Source of the DNA: an uncultured Collinsella sp.
GTDB taxonomy: Bacteria; Actinomycetota; Coriobacteriia; Coriobacteriales; Coriobacteriaceae
DNA length: 7,722 nt
Assembly: GCA_900544465.1 (NCBI GenBank)
Contig: UQVT01000089.1
Coordinates: 1 to 7,722, forward strand
Direction of reading: 5' to 3'
Part shown: positions 1 through 7,200 of the stretch, in pieces
Layout: every line of letters starts with the position of its first letter
How positions within the stretch are numbered: the first letter of the stretch is position 1
The notes under the pieces: model-generated
What the model saw: only the letters and a program-made list of their open reading frames with translations
What the model was told of the DNA's origin: nothing
Databases searched by the model: none
Translations under genes and position numbers: made by a program

Positions 1-634
1 CATTGTCGAGGCCGCAGAAGTACGCCACGCCCTCGCGTTCGAACATGCCGTAGACGCAAACGGTCCGCTCGCGTTGCTCGCCGCGTCCGTTTTGGTACAA
101 AAAGCGCAGTGCGCAACGCTCGGCAAAGGCACTCCATACCGCATCGACGGCGGGAGAGCGGCGGATCGGTGCCTCTCCTGTCGCCGACATGCCGGTGAGG
201 TAGGCAATCTTGGAGCGAATGTCGGCAAGCGGCGCGGCAAAGGTGGATGAGCCTGCCGCGAGTGTCTGGTCGATGGCATTGAGCAGGATGTCGGCATCGT
301 CTGCGGTGATGAGACCGCCCGCGGCAAACGTGTGCTCGCGGTCGATCGTCCACGCGCTCTCCTCGGTTTCCTGCGCTCCGGCAGCGCGAACCTCCCTGAT
401 GACGATACCGCGTTCGAGCAGCTTGTCGCGATCGCGGCGGAACTTGCGCTTGTCCGAGTCGATATTGCCCGATCCGTATCCCAAATCGGAATCCAGGACG
501 ATTTGCTCGGTCGTCAGCGGTTCGGGAGAACTGTTGAGCACAAAGAAAAGGTTGAGGATGCGCTGAGCCGTTGTATCGAACCCGGGCTCGGGTGCCCCCT
601 TTTTAATTGTCGCGGTCGCGTCGCTTGCCGTCAT
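1..634 (-). CDS. WYL-domain transcriptional regulator, PafBC-like (partial, C-terminus outside window)
   Basis: This reads as a DNA-binding transcriptional regulator of the WYL family; 211 N-terminal residues are visible and the frame is open to the window edge. Residues 20-80 resemble the PafB/PafC-type winged helix-turn-helix: TTAQRILNLFFVLNSS, then a KFRRDRDKLLERGI stretch at 63-77, the usual signature just before the wing. Residues 108-150 match the helical linker common in this family. From about residue 161 a WYL domain begins (ALRFLYQNGRG, then VYGMFEREGVAYFCGLD), with the name-giving Trp-Tyr-Leu read here as Ala-Tyr-Phe. Family members are usually about 320 residues, so roughly a third is missing. 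The ATG at 634 has a GAGGA ribosome binding site about five bases upstream; an ATG at 647 is out of frame. WYL domains bind ligands or nucleic acid in known cases; the target here is unknown. It is divergent from the membrane operon starting at 833, which it might control (inference). Confidence 0.87.
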   Translation of the reverse strand, partial: MTASDATATIKKGAPEPGFDTTAQRILNLFFVLNSSPEPLTTEQIVLDSDLGYGSGNIDSDKRKFRRDRDKLLERGIVIREVRAAGAQETEESAWTIDREHTFAAGGLITADDADILLNAIDQTLAAGSSTFAAPLADIRSKIAYLTGMSATGEAPIRRSPAVDAVWSAFAERCALRFLYQNGRGEQRERTVCVYGMFEREGVAYFCGLDN

Positions 635-832
635 AGAATCCTCGCATGAGAAGGTCGTTTGATGCCATGATTTTAGTCCGATATGGAGATTAGGCTATAT
701 CCTTGTCCGCTCGCGGCGTTAAGATGGCCCGAATTCGGTCGTTTGCGCTCGCTCGGGGTATACTTTCGACTATATACGGTTCTAATGTGCATGCATTGGG
801 CCTATTTGTCGGATTATGGATGTGGAGCGCAC
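635..832. promoter_or_regulatory. Divergent intergenic region with candidate promoters
   Basis: These 198 bases separate the regulator (leftward) from the M28-like gene (rightward) and should hold both promoters. On the plus strand TATACT at 759-764 is the best -10-like hexamer, but no convincing -35 lies 16-18 bases upstream; TATATA at 771-776 is an alternative. On the minus strand TAAAAT (complement of 670-675) is a possible -10 for the regulator, also without a good -35. A perfect 8-base palindrome TGCATGCA lies at 788-795, between the TATA elements and the rightward start, and could be an operator half or chance. No RNA gene or longer inverted repeat was recognised. Individual boxes are weak; that the region is regulatory follows from gene orientation. 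Confidence 0.4.
824..827 (+). promoter_or_regulatory. Ribosome binding site that decides the start at 833
   Basis: GGAG lies five bases before the ATG at 833. The frame stays open upstream to an ATG at 683, but the extra 50 residues are rich in Trp, Cys, His and Tyr, resemble no M28 N-terminus, and overlap the best promoter-like hexamers. From 833 the protein begins directly with a helix that matches the M28 N-terminal region, so this is the preferred start. Confidence 0.7.
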
Positions 833-3800
833 ATGGCGAACACCCAGAACTATATTAACCACCTGCTGCAGAACACCGGCATTACGCCGGCGTGCAGTGA
901 AGAAGAGCGCCTGGCCGCCGAGGATATCGCTCAGATTTTCCGCAACCACGGCTTTGACCCCGAGGTGCAGGAATTTAATGCTCCCGCGCCCAGCAGGTTG
1001 GCGTTTGCCGTTACCGGTATTCTCGCATTTGCCGGCGCCCTGCTGATGGGCATCGGTGGCGGTATCGGCTTGGTCGGCACCTTGCTGGCCATTGTCGGTG
1101 CCGTGCTCTACGTGCTCGAGCGCACGGGGCATCCCGTGGTTTCGCGCCTGGGAAAGACCGGTGTGAGTCAAAATGTCATCGCCTATCACAAGGCCTCGGG
1201 CCCGCTTGCGTCTCCGCGCAACCGCCCGGTCGTCGTGGTGGCCCACTATGATTCCCCCCGCGCCGAGCTCCTTGCTCGCGAGCCCTACGCTCCGTATCGC
1301 GCGCTCATCGCCAAGCTCCTGCCTGTCGCCACGATCGCGCCCGCGGCTGTCGCCATCCTGCGTATCCTGCCGCTTCCCGGCGTGCTCAAGGTGCTGCTGT
1401 GGGTTGTCGCGATTCTGGCCTCCCTTGTGGCACTGGCCAACGCCGCCAATATCATCTCCAACCGTTTTGTGCTCCCCTACACGTCTGGCGCGGTGTGCAA
1501 CAAGTCCTCTGTTGCCGCCATGCTCGGTGTCATGGACAACGTTGCCCCTTATCAGGGCGAAAACGAGTTCCCCGACGACATTCCATTCGATACCTATTTT
1601 GGCGAGCAGAAGCGTCGCGCCGAGGAAATGGCGCGCGCGGCGGCCGAGTATGCCGCGGCCCAGCAGCAAAACGACTACGGCAACACCATTGAATATGAGG
1701 AACCTTCCTACGATGAGGACGAGTTTGGCCAGCCGGTGGCGCCTGTCGATGCGCCCGAGCAGGACGAGGCTTTTGATGGACAGATCGACGGTTTTGAGGG
1801 TGCCTCTGCCGACGAGACGCTGATCGGCGTTATCGCGCCCGAGGCTCAAGACCAGACTGCCCAGGCCGAAGTGCCCACCGAGGAAAAGTCCACCGCCGAG
1901 CCGGCGGAGGAGCCCGCGGTGGTCGAAGCCGCCGAGCCCAAGCCCAAGCTCTATCGCAATGCCGCCGGCAATATCCGCTTTGGTTCGGATGCCATCCGAG
2001 CGCTCGGCATGCTTCCCGAGTCCTGCACGCTCGATTACGAAGAGGGCGAGGAGCCGACGTTTGAGCCGGAGCCTGCTCCCGTTGCACAGGAGCCTGCGCC
2101 CGCGGCCAATACGGCTGTTGCTCCCGCAGAGCCGGTCGCTGCCCCTGTTGCTGCCGCGGAGTCTGACGCAAAGCCCGCGCTCGATTCTGCAGCCGGTCTG
2201 GATATTCTGGCGTCTGCCGCTCCGGCACAGGTTGAAGACGAGGCCGCCGACGAAGACTATGACGAGTATCCGCAGCGCGTGTCCTATGAGAGCGACACCG
2301 ATTTCTCGGCCGAGCTTCCCTCGACAACGCCCCATGCCGATATCGCTTCCGCGTTCTCCTCGATTGGTGCCAGCGCTTCTAGCTTCTTTAAGGGTGCCTT
2401 TGCGAAGGGCAAGAAGTTCGTCGACGACTTTGAGGAAAAGCGCGCCGCTGCCCGCGAGGCCGCCGAGCGGGAGGCCATCGCCCAGCAGCAGGCCGCCGAG
2501 GCCGAGCGTGAGCGTGCGGCACAGGAGTTCGAGCAGAGCGAGGCCGAGCAGCCGGAGTCTGTCGATGTCGCCGACGCCACGACGTCCTTCGAGGCTCCGC
2601 AGCCGGCATCCGCTGACGTTGCCGAGGCTACGACGTCCTTTGAGGCGCAGCAGGTCGATGGCACCATGTCATTTGATGCCACGATGACGTTTGAGAAGCA
2701 GGGCACCGCAATTGCCGAGCCCCTTCCCATCTCCGATGATGCTCAGGACGCCGCCGATGATTCGGTTGTCGACGAGGCCGATTCCGTTGAGGCCAGCGTA
2801 CCCGAGCAGGTCGAGGTTCCTGCTATGGAGCAGGAGTCCCCTGCGATTGACGAGGCTCCCAAGACGGATGAGTCCAGGCCTTATTCTACGCAGATCTTTA
2901 CCATGCCCGCGCCGAGCGACCCCGGTGCCACGGTGGCCAACGCCGCTCCCACGCAGGACGAGACAGTTGACTCCCTCATGGCGCAGATTTCGTCTCAGGT
3001 GCCTCCGCGCCAGCAAATGAATATTCCCGATCCGGCCTCCGCGCCTGCGCCCTCTTCGTCGCCGCTGGCCTCGGTCCCCGATCCGTCACTGCCTTCGATG
3101 CAACAGGCTAACGTCGCGTCCCGCACGTCGCTGTTCGATCTTCCCGATCCTTCGGCACAGACAAATGATCCCTTTGCGACGGCGCAGGGCGCCGAGCCCA
3201 CATCGGCACCGGTCGCGGCCCCCATGCCCATCTCCTCGGGCGCACAGCCGCTCGAGACCATCTCGGCTCCTGCTTCGACGGGTGCCAAGCCGCAGAAGCG
3301 TGGCCTGGGTGGCTTGTTCGGTCGCAAAAAGAAGAACGAGCAGGACAGCATGAGCGACTGGCTGGGCGTCGAAGACGATTACGATGCCAAGAAGTCTGGT
3401 CGCGGCATTGGCTCGTGGGATAACTTCGAGGATGACGACGACGGTTGGAAGGGCGGCGCCACCTCCTCCGATGGTGCTTCTGCCGAGGATATGCTCTCGG
3501 CCGTTGCCTCCATGGGTGACGATGAGCTGCTCGGCCACGATATCTGGTTCGTCGCAACGGGCGCGTCCGATTGCGATGGCGCCGGCATGAGGGCGTTTTT
3601 GGCCTCGCATCGTGACAAGCTCCGCGGTGTGTTCTTCATCAACCTCGAGTCTATCGGTGCCGGCAGGCTTTCGGTGGTAACGGTCGAGGGCGAGCAGCAG
3701 CTGTTTAAGGGCGATCGCCGCATCATGAATCTTGTCAGTAAGGTGTGTAAGTCGTTCCACGTCGATTGCGGTGCGTTCGAGATGCCCTATGCAAAAACCG

Positions 3801-3967
3801 ATGCATCCGCAGCGCTCGAGGCGAGCCGTCGCGCCCTTACGATCGCCGGTGTGGACGGCCCGCGCCTTGCCTGCGCTCGCACCGAGGATGACCTGCCGTA
3901 CAACGTCAATCCGACCAATATCGCTACGGTGTCCGAGGTCGTGACCGAGGTCATTCGTCGTTCGTAG
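833..3967 (+). CDS. Membrane-anchored M28-like (probably degenerate) peptidase with very long disordered insertion
   Basis: The 1044-residue product has an M28 aminopeptidase skeleton in pieces. Residues 1-50 match the M28 N-terminal helix region (SEEERLAAEDIAQIF, then HGFDPEVQEF). Two hydrophobic segments follow (about 56-74 and 76-96), then the strand VVVVAHYDS with the HxD motif (H138, D140), two more membrane segments (about 159-179 and 184-204), and SGAVCNKSSVAAML at 218-231 where M28 enzymes have GANDNASG. Residues 245-885 are low complexity, acidic and Pro/Ala-rich. The fold resumes at 903 with IWFVATGASDCDG, FFINLESIGAG (934-944), KTDAS (988-992) and LPYNVNP (1021-1027). By this alignment the bridging Asp is Cys222, the catalytic Glu is Ser912, the Glu ligand is Asp913, the Asp ligand is Glu939 and the last His is Asn1024, so peptidase activity is doubtful. 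No signal peptide is seen; basic residues in the 97-161 loop suggest the M28-like parts are cytoplasmic. The 72-residue gene at 3990 is probably cotranscribed. The M28 assignment is fairly safe; the role is unknown. Confidence 0.8.
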   Translation: MANTQNYINHLLQNTGITPACSEEERLAAEDIAQIFRNHGFDPEVQEFNAPAPSRLAFAVTGILAFAGALLMGIGGGIGLVGTLLAIVGAVLYVLERTGHPVVSRLGKTGVSQNVIAYHKASGPLASPRNRPVVVVAHYDSPRAELLAREPYAPYRALIAKLLPVATIAPAAVAILRILPLPGVLKVLLWVVAILASLVALANAANIISNRFVLPYTSGAVCNKSSVAAMLGVMDNVAPYQGENEFPDDIPFDTYFGEQKRRAEEMARAAAEYAAAQQQNDYGNTIEYEEPSYDEDEFGQPVAPVDAPEQDEAFDGQIDGFEGASADETLIGVIAPEAQDQTAQAEVPTEEKSTAEPAEEPAVVEAAEPKPKLYRNAAGNIRFGSDAIRALGMLPESCTLDYEEGEEPTFEPEPAPVAQEPAPAANTAVAPAEPVAAPVAAAESDAKPALDSAAGLDILASAAPAQVEDEAADEDYDEYPQRVSYESDTDFSAELPSTTPHADIASAFSSIGASASSFFKGAFAKGKKFVDDFEEKRAAAREAAEREAIAQQQAAEAERERAAQEFEQSEAEQPESVDVADATTSFEAPQPASADVAEATTSFEAQQVDGTMSFDATMTFEKQGTAIAEPLPISDDAQDAADDSVVDEADSVEASVPEQVEVPAMEQESPAIDEAPKTDESRPYSTQIFTMPAPSDPGATVANAAPTQDETVDSLMAQISSQVPPRQQMNIPDPASAPAPSSSPLASVPDPSLPSMQQANVASRTSLFDLPDPSAQTNDPFATAQGAEPTSAPVAAPMPISSGAQPLETISAPASTGAKPQKRGLGGLFGRKKKNEQDSMSDWLGVEDDYDAKKSGRGIGSWDNFEDDDDGWKGGATSSDGASAEDMLSAVASMGDDELLGHDIWFVATGASDCDGAGMRAFLASHRDKLRGVFFINLESIGAGRLSVVTVEGEQQLFKGDRRIMNLVSKVCKSFHVDCGAFEMPYAKTDASAALEASRRALTIAGVDGPRLACARTEDDLPYNVNPTNIATVSEVVTEVIRRS
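2564..2695 (+). repeat. Degenerate in-frame tandem repeat within the disordered insertion
   Basis: Residues 578-621 of the M28-like protein contain two near-identical copies of DVA[DE]ATTSFEA[PQ]Q (578-590 and 595-607), followed by two shorter versions, TMSFDA and TMTFEK (611-622). The common core is Thr-(Thr/Met)-(Ser/Thr)-Phe-(Glu/Asp). At DNA level the pair around 2579 and 2630 shares ACGACGTCCTT followed by TGAGGC or CGAGGC. This looks like a short linear motif duplicated within an otherwise unstructured segment. Confidence 0.7.
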
Positions 3968-3989
3968 ACAGACCCGCTAAGGAGTCAGC

Positions 3990-4208
3990 GTGTTTTCGTA
4001 CATCAAGCGCCATTGGCCCATCTATCTGATTTTGACCCTGATCGCTATCGCATTGGGCTTTGGGGCCGCGTATGTCGTTGGCGTTAAGGGCTCGACGCCC
4101 GAGACGACAATGAACGAAGAGGTGGAGCAAGAGCAAAGTTTGGGTGCCGACGGTATTTCCGAGTCCGATCAGGCAGCCATCGATGGCGGTTCGTCATCTG
4201 CTGAATAG
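3990..4208 (+). CDS. Small single-pass membrane protein with acidic tail (hypothetical)
   Basis: I do not recognise a family for this 72-residue product. It has a short basic N-terminus (FSYIKRHWP), one transmembrane helix at about 11-31 (IYLILTLIAIALGFGAAYVVG) and a 40-residue acidic, Ser/Glu-rich tail. The positive-inside rule puts the N-terminus in the cytoplasm and the tail outside. The start is GTG at 3990, supported by TAAGGAG ending at 3984, five bases before it. It begins 22 bases after the stop of the M28-like gene, on the same strand and with no terminator between, and a strong terminator follows its own stop, so the two probably form an operon. The hydrophobic segment and strong ribosome binding site argue for a real gene. 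A partner or regulator role for the M28-like membrane protein is inference from position only. Confidence 0.75.
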   Translation: MFSYIKRHWPIYLILTLIAIALGFGAAYVVGVKGSTPETTMNEEVEQEQSLGADGISESDQAAIDGGSSSAE

Positions 4209-4228
4209 CCGATTCATCGTTTATGCCC

Positions 4229-4267
4229 AAGGCGGGCGAGCCGGGAGACTGGCTCGCCCGCCTTTTT
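4229..4267 (+). terminator. Rho-independent terminator between convergent genes
   Basis: A perfect 12-base-pair GC-rich stem, GGCGGGCGAGCC at 4231-4242 with GGCTCGCCCGCC at 4251-4262, encloses an 8-base loop and is followed by TTTTT at 4263-4267. The two A residues before the stem extend the pairing into the T run. It lies 20 bases after the stop of the 72-residue gene and ends the plus-strand operon. The adhesin stop on the minus strand is only seven bases beyond the T run, so leftward transcripts also read through the same hairpin, but the minus-strand tail is only TTGGGC, a poor U tract. It may serve both genes, more efficiently for the plus strand. Confidence 0.93.
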
Positions 4268-4273
4268 ATCGTG

Positions 4274-7200
4274 CTAACGCTTCTTTGCGGCTGACCTAAG
4301 GCGAGCGAACCATATGGCTGCAGTGCCCGAGGTCAGGAGTGCAGTGATGCATGCGGCGACGGTAACAGATCCCGTTGCCGGCAGGTTCTGAGGCAGGGCG
4401 CATCGTTGGATGACGCGGTCCTCATCATGCGCCTCGAGTTTATCGCCACCGCCGTTGCGGCAAAGATCGACGCGCGCGCTGTTGGCAAGTGCGGTTTGGG
4501 GCGTATAGGACGACGTTGCCTGCATATGCACGACTGCGCCTCGGGCATCCGAGTTAAGGGCCGCCTTGGCATCGTCGAGATCGTCGTGTTCGTCTTTAAG
4601 GTCATCCCGGGTCCAAGAGTCCGCCTCGCTTCTGGTTGTAAAGTCGGCGGCTACCGCACCGTATTCAAAACGGATGCCCGTGATGACGGCGTCGTCCGTA
4701 AGATCAATCTCTTTCGTATCGAGCGTGACGGACTTGTCCGTCGGGATATCTGCTTTCCATAGGTGCCACCCGTCGTAATCGACGAGACGCACATCGTCGC
4801 CCAGCAGCTTTGTAACCTCTTCCGTTTCGAGCCAAGGATTGCGATGCCCGTCGTCAAGCGTTGCATTGACCTGCTTGCCCGTATCGCTTGTTCCTGCCGG
4901 AGACGTTCGATACCACACGTTGCACAGCCCGCTTAGATCACCGATCGCAATAGGGGTTTCAACGGCAACAAGTTTCGCTGCGCCATCTTTGGCGCACTCA
5001 AGGTCGTCGGTGATGGTCAACTCGTCGACCCAGGTGCTCGACTCATTTTTGGCGTCGATGGTATAGGAGAAGGCGCCTTGCGTATTGGCCCGTGCTTTGG
5101 CTCGGTTTTTTCCGTCGCCGTTGGCAACGAGTTTGCTTACGACTGGTTGTGCAATCTCTTGGCGCTTATCGACGCTTCCCCTGATCTCGATGGGGGTATC
5201 CCTCATGGCCATGGTTTGAACTTCTCCCGTGGCCTTTACTTCAAACGTTATCTCTTCGGCAAGGTCGTATGTACGCGGAGCCATCGTTTCGCGCAGGGTG
5301 TAGGTGCCGGGTGAAAGGTGCTCAATGCGGTGCGGTTTGCCGGATGAAGTCCAAGAATCGATTTCGTTGCCATTGGGGTCGCAGAGGACAAGCTCGGCGC
5401 CTGTCACTTCCTGACCTCCGCACGCGTCGACTTTGGAGACATCGAGCTTGGTGTAGTCGTTGGAAACGTCAAGGTGCACTTCGATCACGGGCGTTTGCTG
5501 GTCAGCGTACGACAACTTCACAGTATGTGGGGTCGGGTTGAGCAGATAACCTTCGGGCGCTTGTGTCTCGACGACCTCGTAGGTGGCGGCACCGCATCCC
5601 AGCGATAGATGATCGACTCGCGCGTGCCCCCGTTCGTCGGTTGTGACGGTGGCGACGGTTTCGCCATCCAGGGCGACGATGCTGCCGTCGGCCCGCACGA
5701 TGTCGCCGTCAGCGCGGATGTCAAACGTGGCTCCAGCGAGGGCGCGCCCATCTACAGCATCCGCCTTAATGATTTCGATGCTTCCGGTTGCAGCGTCGTC
5801 ATAGAACGAGGCGACGGCGACCGGTGTCAGATTTCTGTCGGCGGGAATCGTTATCTCCAGGTCTTCTCCGCGCAGATACGGTTCCTTGGCCGACGCCTCG
5901 TGCACGTAGTATGTTCCGGGATTAAGTGATTCAGGCAGCGTGACGGCGCCGGATGTATCGGTTGTGAAGGTATTCATTACATTGTGGGCCGGATACCAAC
6001 ATGTTTGCGAGACGGGCTCGTGGTGGCTATCGAGCAGCTGGAACGTAAAGCCGGCAAGTGGTACGGTGCCGCCGGTCTGAGCATCGCGCTTTACGATTTG
6101 AAGGTGTGTCGATAGGGCATGGTTGTCAACGATGTACTGAAGCTCGGCGCCGTCTGCGGTCTGCTCTGCTGTGATGGTCCATTCCCCTGCTTGCTTAAAT
6201 CCCTCAGGGACCGTTTCTGCAACCTCGCGAACGGTGTAGCCCGCGCGGTCGTAGGGAATGGCACCGTGAGCGCTGGCGGGTCGCTTGCCTGCGCCAAACC
6301 ATGCTTCGGGCTGGTCTTTGGTGGAGGCAAAGCCGTAAACGTTTGTGGTCAACGTGCCGACGACTTGTTGGGAGCTATTGCTGACAACTTCAAAGACGAC
6401 GCCTCCCGCCGGCTGCTCAAGGCCGGACTCATCGTTATCGCCATAGTCCTTAAACTTCGAGATTTCAAGGTCAAAGGCGATGGGGATGTTGGGAATACGG
6501 CTTTCGAGTTCAACGATGCCCGTATCTCCGAGTTGCTCGGCACCGACGGTGTAGCTCCAACAGTCGTTTGAAATCAGGTAGCCCTCGGGCGCTTTCGATT
6601 CGTAGATGGTAAAGGTACCCAGAGGAACGTCGTCGAGAATCGCCTGTCCGTTTTCGTCGGTCGTAAGGGTGCGAGTCCAGCCGGGAGTTGATTGCGAGAC
6701 GCAGGTGAATTCAGCGCCCGCAAGCGACGCCCCAACTTGGGCACCGGCATCCGTGGCGGCATCGATTTTTGCAATACGCAAGGTGATGGTGCCGGGCTGC
6801 TCGTTGACGGTGACATGTTCGCCGCTGTTTTGTGTGGTGAAGGCTATTCGGTCGCTTCGAGGGATATAGCCTGCCGGGGCTTTGGTTTCGACCAGGTAAT
6901 ATGCCGTATTGGGCAAAAGCGTTGCTTGTGCACGCCCGTTTTCGTCCATCTGGATAGTGCCGACGCGTGCATCGCCCGCACTTTCAAAGATATCGAAGGT
7001 TGCGCCACCGAGTCTGTAGGTGTCGTTGCCGGCGGTGATGCCAGCCTGGGACGATTGTTTTTGGAACGATACGGAGACGGCGGGCAGAACATAGAGCATG
7101 TCCTGGTGTCGACCCTCGCCCGAGACCGGGCCGTGATAACGCCTGGCTCGATGTGGGGCTGCCTTAATAGATCCGGACTTAGCGCTCTCGTAGAGCCAAC

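Noticed and set aside
210..649. Two overlapping plus-strand open frames opposite the WYL regulator
   Set aside because: They are Ser/Arg-rich or compositionally odd with no ribosome binding site or domain, while the minus-strand frame gives a clear winged helix and WYL domain.
788..795. Perfect palindrome TGCATGCA as a firm operator
   Set aside because: It is only 8 bases, pairing does not extend to either side, and it could occur by chance; it is mentioned only as a candidate.
683..832. An upstream in-frame ATG giving a 50-residue N-terminal extension of the M28-like protein
   Set aside because: The extension has no good ribosome binding site, an unusual Cys/Trp/His-rich composition and overlaps promoter-like hexamers. 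The start at 833 has GGAG at proper spacing.
782..2335. A 517-codon open frame on the minus strand opposite the M28-like gene
   Set aside because: It lies antisense to a gene with strong codon bias and recognised motifs. Its product is Gly/Arg/Leu-rich low complexity with no domain, which is what GC-rich third positions produce on the opposite strand.
3086..3760. A 224-codon minus-strand open frame opposite the end of the M28-like gene
   Set aside because: It is His/Arg/Gly-rich without motifs and shadows the recognised M28 C-terminal half.
6119..6571. A 150-codon plus-strand open frame within the adhesin gene
   Set aside because: It is antisense to Cna-B domains 2-4 with no ribosome binding site or recognisable domain; the minus-strand reading is unambiguous.
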